Below, piece by piece: positions 12,601-27,600 of a stretch of DNA of 64,000 bases; within the stretch, counting starts at the first letter, position 1, and each line of letters opens with the position of its first letter. Below the pieces are notes generated by a model. That model saw only the letters and a program-made list of their open reading frames with translations. It did no database searches and was not told where the DNA came from. The position numbers and the translations under genes are program-made. This stretch comes from Hyposmocoma kahamanoa (Eukaryota > Arthropoda > Insecta > Lepidoptera > Cosmopterigidae), in assembly GCF_003589595.1 (NCBI RefSeq), contig NW_020654422.1:2494123-2558122 (forward strand), written 5' to 3'.

Positions 12601-15600
12601 ACCTCAGCACCTCAGCAAACCCTTTTTTGTCACTACATGCTCTTTCAAATCACATCGTTCACGGAACGCAGTATTGTTCAGCCTGTCACATAACCGCATA
12701 TTATATGTTTTATAGTAATCTAGCTCTACAATTTTTTTTTAACACTCATAGCCCCGCACTAGGGAAACCCTGTATCGCGAGTGCCACAACCACCAATTAC
12801 ACCTAAACTCACGAGAGAAATAAATGTAGGCCTTACAAATATTTCTCCCGGACCAAGAATCGAACCCGGGATCTCTGCTTGGCAGTTCAACATGGTAACC
12901 GTTCGTTCACGGATTCATCAAATGACAAAAACTATTAAAACAGAAGATATAAAAGCTAACTTTTGATAAGTACGATCGACGTCACTTGATATTATAAAAA
13001 AAACGTAAGTCAAAAGGTATAGTAGAATAATCCGCAGATAGACTTTTTAGAGAAAACGGGAAAAACAATTTTTAATGCACACAAATAGAGCAGATGTTAT
13101 TTTGTTTAATCGTTATCAATCCCTAAATCAGCAGTGAGTTACTGATACAAAATAAAATCTCATAAAATGTAAGCCGAAAAGATCTCTCTTTCTCTATTCA
13201 CTTCAGTGATAGCGCAACTCTAGTTACTGGATTAATTATATTGATATTGCTGAGTTCGTTTCGATAATATTTATTAACAGTATAGATTTGATGTATCATT
13301 TGATTGACTTACAATTTATATAAATTATACGTATTTTTAGTTTATTCCTAACCGACATCAAGAAAAGAGGAGGTTCTTCATTCCATTCTATTTTTTCGTT
13401 TTTTTGTGTATGTTACACTATAACTCGGACATTGTGAACCGGTACAATTCTTTTTTTTGTTGGAAAGGGTGTATTTTAGCAGTGGTCCCATTCAAGTATG
13501 AAGACAACATTCCATAACATTGTAAGAGTGGCAAAGTAGGGGATGAAACCGATATACTGGACTTCGCCCACTTTCCGTTAACCGAATAGAAGTAATTCAT
13601 CAAACTTTTGAGCTGGTTGTTTCTAATTATAATGATAAGTTATTTACTTTTTATTATTGTAAAGTACATGATAAAATGAATGATAGAAAAGCCTTAATGG
13701 ACAAATGTGTGACTTATATGGTAGTGACATGAGTATCACTGATATACAAAAACAGTAGGAGTCATTGACTTAAACTTTGAGCTAATGTTGCTTACTTACC
13801 ACAGCGGACCTCGGCTTCCGCAATTAGATGATACCACTGTGTCATTGCTTGCTTTGGGCGACGCCCTTTAGTTCGACGGCATGGCGCTTGCGTACTTCCC
13901 TAACTAGCTTTTCAGTGGTACGTTTAATTGAACGCTTTAGGTTAAGGCTTTAGGTTAGACAACCTCGCCAATTACCTGGTATGTGAAAACTTTCTAACCA
14001 CCGTGGCTATTCTCATTTTTTAAGTTGACGCACGAAAAAGGGAACGTATGCTAAGGTGAAACCAGTCTCTCAGATTCTTCAACCACGAGTTTTTCCTTCT
14101 GCCACGACTACGCTTTCCTTGTATTTTTGCCTGGATTATTAATTGAAAAATCCGGTATTTACAACCCTTCATTACGTGGTCAAAATACTGCAGTTTCCTT
14201 TCCTTTACAATTCTGAGTACTTCCAATTTTTTTTTCATTCGAGGAAGAATCTCAACATTGGTGACCTTTTGTACCCACGATATGCCAAGCATATGTACAT
14301 ACATGAAAACCAGAGCAAAGGAAATCAATCAGGGGTGCTACCCAGAACACCCAGACTAGAATTAAAGAAAAATTCATTTAACAAATTGGTCTTACCGGGA
14401 ATCGAACTTGAGACCTTCTTATACATTGAGGTCGTCAAATTTTGCTTGAGAAGAATCAACTCACATATAGATAGGTATTATATATTATGCGTTTTATCCA
14501 TTGATATAGAAGAAGAAGGAGAAGAAGAAGGAAAAGACGTATATTTGATTACCACTAATTACACATGAGATGATAAAAACTAATAACCAGAAAGGATACT
14601 AAAAAATTAAAAGAAAAAGAGAAGAAAAAACTTACGCTAAACAAAAATTAAAATATAATAATCAAAAATACGACCCATAATACTTGTGTTGATCCACAGA
14701 TAAATGTGCTTATGGTAGAATTTTAAGGCGGTTTAACGTTATACTAAGTGAATCTGTTACAAAACTGCATGCAACTCAACTTATACTTACATATTGTGTC
14801 CAATAAAATGCATAATATATTTCAACGTCGTCTCCTTCTTCTGTTCTCATTTGCCGAATGAGAAGATTAGTAATTACAAATCCTTCCTTTTAGAAAAAGA
14901 CTAAGTCTATAAGTAGACTGTTGTTGCGAACGTAACAGAATTATTGTAATTCAAGTCAATGTAATTTTCGAAGCAGTAATAAAACGCTCGTCAAGGGCAC
15001 ATGCGTAGGCCGAGACGTTCTATTTTGCACCAATTATCTAACATCACATATACCTATGTTATTTTTTCCCTACCACATATTTAACGATTTTTTGTACAAA
15101 CTAACAAAGGTCATACAAACCGTTCATTTTTGAATTGTACTTCCATAAGAAACCACCACTGTTTATCGATTAATGGCACTACTCTTGCAAACAAGTTACC
15201 TATTGCCAATATATTACAGTCAAAGATAAATCGGCTTTATTTTAACGAGCTCGTCGAGATTCTCACCATCTTCGTCTTGGGTCTGGCGGCTACAACTCTA
15301 ATAGACAATGTAATACCGGTATTATTATTTATCAAATATGACCTCTACAGTTCAACTTGTTATAAAATGAATAAGTATAAATTTATTCCAATCGGCTTAA
15401 CAGAAAGACCTTCGAGGTACAGGAAACTATGACACAGGAAGTGCGCTATCCTCAACTACGCGGACTTCAATCGATTTTTCCACTTATAACTCTACTTTGT
15501 TTCTAGTTAATAGTAACTTTGTAATTATTATGATTTTTTTTTAAACAGGTATAGACCTCATTGCTAAGAATAGAATTACGCTAAAAGGATGAAAATGCAA

Positions 15601-18600
15601 CAGGATGCTCAAAAAAGCTGGTAGAGTTCCCCCATGGCCTGATATGGCATAAGCCTGTGTCTCTCAATCGTGGTATGAATTTTAGGGATATCTTTTTTTT
15701 AAGAAAGAAAGGTCACTGGAATCTCAATGGAACCGAGAGTTTCCATTCCGATGATACTAAGTAATTGTAGCTAGTACTTTTGGTTTTTTAACCCTTCCGG
15801 TGGCCAGGTTAGGACCCACAACTCTTGCTAGGAGAACGACAACAATATTTCAATGCACGTACGACCGTACCAGTGTCTGATGATAGGGTACTATCTCGTG
15901 GTAGAGACCCGATGGATGAAGTTATTGAGGATTGTATGACGACCGGGGCTCAACAAGCAGAAAAGACGCAGTCTTATCGGTATTGACTCGGATGTGGAGA
16001 GCAGACTGCTCCGTGAATTGTTTCGGCGTCCAGGAAGGTACCGGCATTGACTGAGGAGAAACAGACAGACTGTACAACCAGAGCCAGATTCTCATCTGGA
16101 CACTGCGCCGCTTCCAGTAGAGCAGTGTCTAGTGGAGTGTTGTGAATGATGAGGTATTCAGTGTATTCTGGCGCACTATGTCGTTATAACTCCTTTAAAG
16201 TTTAGGGTCGGAAAATGGATTTTGGTTGGGGTTTTAGTCGTTTGTCATGGCCTTTTATGATACCTAACATTATGTTCCCTCTACTGTATTACCTATAAAT
16301 TAAGTGGCATAGAGAGGTATAACTTGAGGGGTAGGGATGGGCTGGGATGTCTAAGAACTTCCTCCTGTGGTGACCATAGAGATTATTTCTTACTTTTAAG
16401 GCAACTGTAATACAACAGTAAGCACTATGCACCCTACATGTAAGTAAGTAAGTAAGTAAGAATATGAGTAGAAAGTAGTAAATGGCTGCTTGTTACAACA
16501 CGTTCCGTTTTTATCGATTCGAAACCATCGATAAATAATTTTCCACATAAATCTAGAACTCTAAATTTAGTTTTGACTGAAATAAACGAATGTAATTAAC
16601 TAATATAAATACAGTGGCCCAATGGTTAGCACAATGGGAGTTAGACGAGGATATCAAGGGTTTGATTCCCGAACGAATCAATTTAGGAAAATAACTTTTC
16701 TAAATTGGCTGTGATCTGAGTTTTTTATAGTGTCTTCGGAGTACATGCACCAGAACAGGGAAGTGTCTAGATTGAAATCAATTTGATGGTCAGTTTTATT
16801 ATTATTATATATTTAAAGATAATATATATGATATTTTTGTGATATATAGTTAGTAATGAAGAAAGATAAAATAACCAATATTGCACAATCATCTTACAAA
16901 ACGGTAGGTATAATCATTTATACGATGGTGTAATATAAACTCTATAGTTATTCTATTTAGGTCACAGTTTAGACCGACGTGTTGCATTATCAGACTTAGC
17001 GGAATGCGCTTAGGCAACCAGTTAAATACTAGTTATAGAATAAACTTTAGCAACTCTAGATATGTGTTAGATTAACCTAGGTTTAATTTTCTTATAACAA
17101 TTTAGTGCTTATTTTGATGTTTATTAGAACTGGGTTTAAATCGAACTAGTAGACTTTAACCACGTGTCATAATGTAACCGCTTTAGAGGTTCAACTTTAA
17201 ACTGTAAACAGATTCGCGTAACAAAAACAAATTGAGTGTAATCTACATCATAAAAAACAAGCGATTTTATCTCAGTCAGTTGTGACCACGAGATGTGTAA
17301 AGAGCACGCAACGTTGGTTTGTTTGAGAAAACAAATATGCCTACCATAACAAATATTTATCATAAGTTTAACAGGTGAATAGAATTGAATGAGTTTCAAT
17401 AACAAATAAAATCATGAATAAAATGTTTTTTTCTCACACATGCTCGGAAATGTTTGCATTTCTTTCAAAAAACGAACACGGAAAGTTTGTCATTTATGGA
17501 CCATGCGACCTCTTCCCGGCCAACGCCTGCAAAGTAATAAAATCCATTACTATATAAATAAATTAATAAGTATTGTGTAATAGTACATTATTGCAGAGAC
17601 CGGGAAGTAAGGGACTGCTAGACGAGACAGGTCGTCCTTGTATTAACACGAGTCAAACGAGCCCCGTTCCCGCCGAGACATGTATAGAATTTTTTTCAAA
17701 CAATGTGAGGAAATAATAAAAGACTAAAGAGAGGAAGATGTATAAGAAAAAGTAAAAAAATATTATAATATTAAAGAAATATTTAACGTGTTAGGACAAT
17801 TGCTAAAAGAACATGTTATTATAGTAGTTAGTAAAGTAGCCTGCTGAACTTCTGATGATGTGTTTGAATATATTGTATCTATTACTGTATTTTTTTATCC
17901 CTCTTCTTACTAGCACTCATTTTCGCGACCAAAATACAAAAAAGACGAAAAACAAAGGAATACGAAAACACTTTAAATGTTACCGCCATTTTCTTCTTTT
18001 TTTAAGTAAGCGGTACAGGTAAGTATTTTTAATTCTCGTAATTATGAACACTGGGCCAGTATGACTTTTTCTTTTGCCTGTTTACACAGATCATTACTAG
18101 TAGGTTGATTTAAAAGTTTAGAGAAATGGACAGTAATGGATTTTCGTCTTACTTTGCAGGCCTTGGCCGGGAAGAGGTCGCATGGTCCATAAATGACAAA
18201 CTTTCCGTGTTCGTTTTTTGAAAATAATGCAAACATTTCCGAGCATGTGTGAGAAACTACATTTATCTACATAGTAACATTGCACAATCAAACCAATAAT
18301 GTCATACAAAAAAATGTAATTATGGAAAATTAATCTTTAAGAAAATTTATCGTATTAATGAATTACTTGGCCATTCCTCAACAGACAAACGTATAAACCT
18401 AATACCTTTGTGATTGAATGCCACCAAATGAGCAAGAGTAATACTCTTTTCATTCCATAATGAAATTCCAACTATCATCATTGCCCCTAAACTTTAAGGA
18501 AAGCTGCGCACAAGACATATTGGTGATTTAGCAGCATTTCCGAAGCTCGAGGCATTAACTGAATGCAGAATGCTCCTTGACTGAAAGATAATCTAGTTTT

Positions 18601-21600
18601 ACATACATCACCAAAAGCCGGATCACCAAAAGTAAATGCATTGTTCTGATTCAGCTGCAGCTATTAAGACCGTATACGTTACTGGACTCTGTAATCTCTA
18701 TCTTCTTCCATCGTATTTATTAGAAATAGTATTCAGGAGTAATTGGTGGAATAATAGGAATTATTATTGGGGGAGAACAGTATTTAATTATGACGTCAGT
18801 AACTTGTAGTCATTAATTACTATTCATCAGTAACCACTATCTTTTAAGAGCTGTAGAGCTCTTTGTGAAAGAGTTCGTCCAGGGAAGTGCTGCCATTACC
18901 TATTTCTGTCGCCAAGCGTTCCAGTTATGAAGTTGAAGGGTACTTGGTGAAATTATAGGCACATAGAACTTGTCAAGTTATGTTTTAGGGTGACGGGCGC
19001 GATGGCAGTACTCCTCAAATCTTTTGAGATTAAAAGCTTCTGAGTGGCGCTGCAACTGCTATGAACAGCCATTTCGTTTACCACTAGGCACAAGATTTGT
19101 TCGTCCTGTCAGCTTGGTATCATACAAAAAAGTTGACATAATTTTCTTATACGACTATCAATAAGTTTACGATAGTGTTAAATGTTCACAATCTGTTAAA
19201 TTTTCACTACTGTGAAGATATCCACATTATTAACCTTAGAACTAAGTTCAAACTCATGGTACCACGATTTCGTTTAACTAAGGCAAACGGTTCTTTTATG
19301 GAGAACTATACGCGTTTTTACAATAACATTCCGGAGCACATATTAAGATTACCATTTCCTAAGTTGTAGCCGCCAGACTCAAGTAGAAGATGAAGAAGAT
19401 CTCGACGAGCTCGTAAAATTAAAGATTTGACTGTAATATATTGGCAATGGATTACTGGTTTACAGGAGTAGTGCCATTAATCGCTAAACAGTGGCGGTTT
19501 CTTATGAAAGTACAATTCAAAAGTACTTTTTGACCTTTTTTAGTTCGTACAAAAAAAGTTCTTTAAATCGTGCTAGGGATGAAATAACATGTATGTGGTG
19601 TTAGTTGATTGGCGCAAAATAGAACCCGTAGACTACGTGTTAGATAAATATGTAGGGAAAGACAACATGAGTCTGGATTTTACACAAATATGATTCAAAG
19701 TGTGTTGTATGGCATTTAAGTTTATTTGAAAAGAGCAATCCCTAGAGTTGCTTGCTTGTTCTTCGCAGGGAAGTCGGCTCAGTGAATGAGCAGTAGCTTA
19801 AAAAATTATGTTTTGAAGTGTAAAAATTTGAAATTTGAAAAAGAGTAAATGATTATTTAACTTTGACTTTGATTTATCAGTAGGTTATTCGGCAGGCCCA
19901 GTATTTATATATGTATAGTATAGGCCCAGTAGTATAGGCCCAAATTTGACATAAATATAAACTCACGCCTATGATTTTAAAATCATAATCGCTTTGAAGA
20001 TCCGCAGTTCCAAGTTCGGATCCATAAATTAAATGCGGAACACTAAGCTCACAAGCTACACATTCTTCTAGTGCAATATCAGACTATAACAACAAACGTA
20101 GACGTAATGACACTATTCATAAAGCTCCTAGAAATAGTTAAGGCAACCTGAACCTGTTTACATCTTCAAGCATAACAATGCACTGTGGTTCGTACAAAAC
20201 TAGCTAGTAGGACATAAACGACCATGGGTATCGTAGTATATTATTATTGTCCGGTGATCATTAGACCTACACCAACGGATGTTTTACAACACATAATTTT
20301 ACCAAAAATTAACTTTTACTTTTTTGTGGTACTATCTGACATTTTTTAGGTCTGTATTTGGTATCAAGGTAGTAAGTTTAAACTTGCATATATCCCCAAG
20401 AACCCTCACGTAGGCTTCCGCGTTTTGCGCAGTACTGGTATTTACGCGAGCGCTTGTTTTTGTTACCGCACAAAGTTATCACCATTTAGAGCGATCTAAA
20501 TAAATATTTTGTACGAAAGTAAAATCAGATAAATTATTATAAGCCATGGAACAAAAGTTGTTGTTTATAATGTTAGCAATTATATAATCCTAGCGTAGGT
20601 GTTAGTATTTTGCAAATAATCCTTCGTACTAAAATAATCTCAGTACAGAGTACCAAAAAAACCGAGCTCAAAAGTCATTTATGCCTACTACTAGGGCTAG
20701 TTTGCCACTCTTAGAGGTGGAATATTTTTTTTAAATTTAAATGGGACCACTACTGAGGTACCCTCTTTCCAACAAAAAAAAATTATCAAAATTAGTTACT
20801 AAATAGCATTCGTGTCGTGAAAATGATACAATTGTAATTTCTTGCAATCATTCTGCGTCAAGCAAAGGGACGAACGTGACATTTGTAAAATTCTGTCATT
20901 TTATTCAAATTTCAAGAAAAATGGCGCCGTGTGTCAGAAATCATTGACCTACACAAAGAACCCTTAATGTATTTTTCCCCAATTTTCCTCAGTTTATTTT
21001 ATTACGTGAGTAAGTGTACAAGATACTGGTACATTCAAGTTGCTTTCATTCGTTTTATTGCTGACGAAGTAATAACATAATTTAGTTACATAAACATTTT
21101 TATTGTCTGATGGAAGGTGAACATATAGGGCAAATAGGGCTATAGAAGTTCTTATGTTAAGTTACTTCAGGAAATGTCCCCGTGTGTTGAATATTTACCA
21201 TTGCTTGATTCCAAAATAATATAATTTAGAATATAATAGACATTTATGGCAACGCCATAGCACATAGATAAAAAAAAATATTGATAAGATTTAGACAAGC
21301 AAACGCAAAATAAAAAGAATTAATATACAAAAAACAAAAATACAACGTAAAATAGGACAAAACAGACAAAAACCAAAAAAAAATATAAACGACTACAAAT
21401 ATTGTACTGTCATTTGTGCGGTTGCGGCCGTCATTCAACTTATGCCACAGCCATAATTGAATGTGGCGCAGGTTTTCAAAGAACCCTGAATTTCAGCCTA
21501 CTTTTTGTGTAGAAACACAAATGCTAGCGTGTCACCTTTTTGAAACTTTTTATTAAGATACATTCAACTATCTACTAATAAACGAGTACCCATCAAATTT

Positions 21601-24600
21601 ATTGTTACAATTTTGCTCATCTACTTTTTGATTTTTTCGACAGAGGTCGTTTCAGCAGACCGCGGAGTACATATTGTCTGACATTCTAAACAAGATACCG
21701 GTATAAGTATATGTATGCATATATGTAAATGAATGTTAGAAAATGCTAATAAGAATCAAGAAAGTATTACTTGGGTTGTAACAAAAGCGATACATTCTTC
21801 CTTCGCATAAATCCTTTAAAGGATTTTTGAAAGAAGTGTTACCATAAGTATAGATTAAGTATTCTGTGTATTTTGAATAAATAAATAAAAAAAGTACAAG
21901 AATTATCTTTTTCGAAGAATGTATAAAATGTCCAAATAAAAAAGAACGGGGAGATTTTTCGTTTTGTATTTCTCACTACGTAAATCGTCTTTCTGTGAGA
22001 AGCATTTATCTGTTTATGTAGTGTAAATAATTAATTTATTGGGTATGGGGCTACTCACCAATTTTTTTCAGACCCTCCTATCATCATATGTTTTTGTTTT
22101 AAGCCAGTCATCTAGTATATACTTGAGACATTATTGTGTGAACAACACCTTAGCTACGCCTTTAACATTGACGTTCAATTTTGGTGCTATTTTTATGACC
22201 ATTTTATGATTGCCATTACCCTTCAAATTCGGAATACAATAAAGTTCAGGTTATCGCTTGGCGGCAGAATTAGGTAAGATAGCAAGCACCAGGGAAGTAT
22301 CCCGAGGCGAACTCTTTCTCAAGGAGCTCTACTGCTATCAAAAATTTAACAATTGTTTGCTTTGGTTACTTAATTTTAGAACAAAGTCACGAAAACAACG
22401 TTCGCTTTTGGCAATATTACTACTGTATATATCATGATATTCAAAATATTAATATTAAACTAACAACTATCCAAAATATTTCAAAATTCTATTTTTGTTT
22501 ACATAATTGGCAATAAAACGATTATTTCGTGTTAAAATCGCGTATATTTGTATTTTTCAAACAAAACCATTGCAATGCAAGGCCCTAATCAGTAGACGTT
22601 ACCTATTTTGCCGCCAAACAGTAATGTGAGCATTACTGCGCTTCGATTTGAGGGGTCAGGGTGCTCTTGAAATTACAGACACATGGATCTTGTCAACTTA
22701 TGTCTCAGGGTTACGGATGCAGTGGCAGTGCCCTTCAGATCTTTGCGATTTAAAGCTCTGACTCGCACTGCAACTGTCACGGACAGGCGTGTCACTTATC
22801 ACCTGGCGCATGATTTGTTCGTCCAATCGCATAGTAGGCCGCGCTTGCCCAATGCGGATTGTGGACTTCACACGTTTTCCGAGGGTTGAGAACTTTATTC
22901 GACGAAAGAAAGAAGGACGAAAAGCTCATGGGCTCAAATTTCAAACCAAATTTCGCACATAAATTCCGAATAACTTACAACTGCGAGTCCGGATTCTAAT
23001 TCACGGCCTCAGCTTGAGAACTTGACAACACGTAAACTAATTAAAATACAGATTTCATATTGATTTAATTTTTGAGATTTGAATATTGGTCGAACGTTAG
23101 TTGTTTAAATAGATTAACTTCCTGACTTGTGTGTCGTTGTATAAATAATACAAAACATATTTGTGCGATTATTTTAAATTGGTCAATTTTTATGATTAGT
23201 TTCTTAGTTATTGTAATTATGATGACAAATTGTATACAAAATAAACGTTTAAGTGTCATTTATGTATATCAACTCTTGTGCACGATTATTTGCTGGTAGT
23301 TAATAACTGCATAATTGTTTTGTCGAAGTCCGAAGACTTGCACTTACTTCCGCCAAGAATAAGTTTAGCTCTGTAAAGGGGGACGTCTCCAGGGCGGGGC
23401 CCCCGAACAAAAGTTTGCTACCTTTAACTAGAGGACGTAAAGATAGATTTTTCCATACTAAGCACATGAAGTATAATAATTCCCTTGTTATAAAAAACTT
23501 ATTTATTTTTAATAATATATTTACTTAATTGCCATTCTTTCTAATTATGATCAGAAAAAAGTAAATCTGTTTAAGAGTGATTTTTCGAATAATTATGAAT
23601 TTTCGAATTTACGTTTCTTATTTGTGTATTTATTTTATGCCTTTTGTCTCCCACTACGGGGCAAAAGCCTGCTGCCTCTTTTTCCAATAGTCCCGGTTCT
23701 GGGCTGCATCTGGCCACTCCTTTAAAAAACAGTTCAAAACATTCCGCAATGCTGATGAGGTCTGCCGCACCTAATACATGAAAAAATGAAAGAATTGACC
23801 CACTTATCGCCCTAAGACTCAGAAAAGTACAATGGGAAAAAGCGCTAACGCCTAATGTTTATTAAAATGTACTAAACAAACATGTTCTCAGTTTTGTGTG
23901 AAATTTTCTACATCATATTAGAATACGTAGCGCAGAATTTGAATGTAATATTTTCATTGTACTGTGCACTGGGTGTTTACGTGATCAGAGGAATAATATT
24001 GCCTGGGTCTGAATCACTTCACGTTATGTGTACATATCAATGTACACGGGGCGGTAAAAGGTTGTACAGTAATAGAAATTAAAAGAACAAAAACCGACCT
24101 CAAAAGGATAGTAGGTGAAATCCGATAATCCGGTTTCATCCTCTAATTTGCCACCTTTAGAGATGGAATATTTTCTTCAAATTTGAATGGGACCAATAGT
24201 GAGGTACCCCCTTTCCAACAAAAAAGAATCGTCGAAGTCCGTTTACAAATATCGGAGTACTCGCGTAACGTACACACACAAAAACTGTGTAAGTCTAATT
24301 GAGAATTTTGTTTGAATTTAATTATTTTTTCAAACAAAAGAAAGAGAGAGAGCGAGAGAAGATAGACAGAGTAGAGAGAGGTTGTTTCTAATCGTAAGTA
24401 CTGTGTGGTAATAATACCATTACTTGCATACTGTAGGCAGCGTAAAGATGTTACGTAATATTTACGTGTGCCCCACATTATATCAAGTTCAATGCTGACG
24501 TGTTTTAAGTTTGAGTAACTTGAGTATTTTTTGTTGTTTGAACTCGTTTATAAAGGTATTTTTATTCAAAACCTGTTTTGTTTAGGATTTCAAATTTAAT

Positions 24601-27600
24601 TAAATTAATGTTTTATAGGAAAATACGCGAAGCTGCTCATTCAGATTTCCTTTGATAAACTACTAGCCAACTAACAACTCTTCCACTCCTATAGAAAAAC
24701 GAAGTTGTTTGGTATTGTTTGTGAATTGCAATCCAGGTCAACTTGATTGAGATGAGTTAGACCCGGCGCCTATTGGCGGGACGGGTTTGCAGGGGATTTT
24801 TCGGCATCCCTACATAGGCAAACTGAAGGCAATTCTGTTACGGTATCCCTAGGTACGATGCGGCATCTTCAAGCGTGCCGAAGCATATTTAGGCATGCCG
24901 AAACAACCTATCGCAACATCGTGCTTGCGCCAAACTTCTCTTCAGATCTCTGCCAGCCCTCGCCCTGCATTAGGGATGCACATTATGATTCCATTTTTAT
25001 GAAAATCGATTCAAGTGTATACCATCTAGCCATTTTTTTATATCATTTCAATGGGATGTTTAAGTAAATCGATTCAACATTAAAGCGAATCGAATTGTCT
25101 AGATCGTGTTCATATTTTAAGCAAAATAGGCTCTTTCTGAATTCCTATTTTATATTGACTTGCAAGAAAAGCGGTTTGGCAAGATCTAAGTGCAATAATA
25201 TTTGGCGGTTTTTGCTACTTCTGTGCCATCTGAATATCTTTTCTCACTGGCTAGTATCACTCTAAATTAAAGTTTTAACCGACTGAAGCTAAACAGGCTG
25301 TCAAAATTCTTTTTTTATCGAAATTAATTTTTAAACAATTTTTATGTGATCAGTTCAAGAGCATACGATCAGATCTGTGGATCGTTTCAGATGCATATGA
25401 CCCATTACGATCCAAAGAAATCGAATCAAAACAAAAATTCGTGCATCCATACCCTGCATAGTCGCACTCGGCGTCCCGAAGACTGCCGAAGGAACTCCTA
25501 GGCTGCCGAGGCATTCCGGAGGTGGTATCCCTAAGCGTGGCGCAGCTTTGTTTTTGTTGTGACGACCATTATCATTGAAATTTCAACAATAATGTGATAA
25601 CTTTAAGTTATATTTCCATTCGTCCTTCGTTCCAATAATCCTCAGCCGAGACATCCCGCCAGTGGGCGTCGAGTCTTAGAGTTGCTAGTGCACGGATGCA
25701 ACAGAGAAAATTTAGTCTCTCTAAAAGTCCTATAATTGTTGATATTATACGGATGCGGATAAGGCATAACTTGTCAACCAACATGATCATAGTTTTGCGA
25801 AAATGGCACTTTTATATTTTTTCCTTGTTTTTGATAGTTTGTTCTAAAATTTACTTATTTCACATTTAGAGAAACTTTGTAGTGCTTAATTTTAGTTTTT
25901 AGTACAAAAATAAGCACACATTCTTTAAATAACTCAAAGCAAACGATGATAAAAATATACGAAGCATTGAGAATGCGCAACACGCGTTTCCTACTCGTAT
26001 GTCCCTTGCGGAGTTTTCCTCATCTACATGTTTTTCCTTTTATTTATACATAAAGAATTGTTAACACTAATAGAAAGTGTTTAAAAATAGGTTCTATTGC
26101 ACAGAAAACTTCATACTTATTGATTAAAAAATCATTCCACTACTTCGTATAAACAATTTTTTTTAACTATGCATGGATATGCATAATTTTTAAAATATTT
26201 TGTTACTAGAAGTTTTTAATCAAATGTTAAATATATACAGGGTTGTTTGTAAAATATTAATAAGCTCGCAGGATCATATTACTAACATTTAAAAAAAAAA
26301 ATTATAACATCAAGTGACGGGACGAACAAGTCGTGCGCCTGATGGTAAACTACATACCTTTCCTCATGGAAAGTTATGTAGTTGCAGTTGCAGTGCCACT
26401 CAGAGCTTTAAATCGCAAAGATCTGAGGGGCACAGCCACTGCACCCGTCACCTTGAGACATAAGTTGACAAATCCTATGTGCCTATAATTTCACCAGCAC
26501 CCTTACCCTTCAAACTCGGAACACAGTAACGCTGACATTACTGCTTGGCGGCAGAAATAGGTAAGGTGGCAGTACTACCCTCGACGAACTCTTTCACAAA
26601 GAGCTCCACTGGAAAGATCATGGTTACTGGTGAATAACAATGACAACAAATTACTGACGTCATAAAAAAATACTGCACTCTCCTAATAATAGTTCCTGTT
26701 TTCCCACTAATTACTCATGAACACTATTTCTAATAATAAGAAGAAGAAGATAGAGATTACAGAGTCCAATAATATAATCATCATAAATAAAAACTTTTTT
26801 CCATTATTTTTGAGTATTTTTTCAGGTTTTTCTTTCTTTCATACAAAAATAAAAATACTTAAATAGATCACTCTAAACGCTGTTAACTCTGTGCATATAA
26901 TGACTCACGCGGGAGGCGTTGCTAAAAATATAGATTTCAAAATTGTCAGATAGTACAAGAAAAACAGAAAAGTCTATTTGTGATAAATTTATTATGGTAT
27001 GAACAAAAGTTGTTGTTCATGAGTTTAGTAATATGAGCCTGCGAGTTTGTTATTATTTTAAAATATGTATATAAATATATCTCAGAGAAATCTTTTTTAA
27101 TGATCCTCATCAATCATTAAAAAAGATGACCGTTTAGATTTTTTAGCCTGCTACTTGTGCAAATTTAAAATGATCATTTAAATAGATGCCTTTTAAAAAT
27201 AGCGCTGTATTGTAATATAATAATAAAAACTACGGTCTTTGGTATTCTAGAATAGTCCACAGACACAATGACGACTTCGCGTGTCGGGTGGCATATTAAA
27301 ATCGGCACGCCTAAAAAGACTATCACATTAAAGGACATCTGTTGCAATAATCAGTTAGTGCATTATGTTAACGTTATTCAATTTCTAGAAGTAAAACATA
27401 ATGGTCGTAACTTTAAAGATCTAGGCGCCAATTCTACAATGTACTCGATTTCGAAATAATGTCGTCTCCGTAATATATACAGAAAATGACATAACACTCC
27501 CTATTATCCGAGAAATTTGTATCCTCAGTGTTATAATGGTCATTTTCGGACTAGTGTTAATGCAACACCGCGCCGCGTCGCGTACCGGCAATTTGAACCA

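Noticed and set aside
14143..14568. 141-codon + strand frame
   Set aside because: Shadow of the - strand RTE-like LINE fragment plus SINE-C and a GAA run.
15130..15432. 100-codon + strand frame
   Set aside because: Lies over the reverse strand of a LINE 3' fragment that recurs at 19.4 kb.
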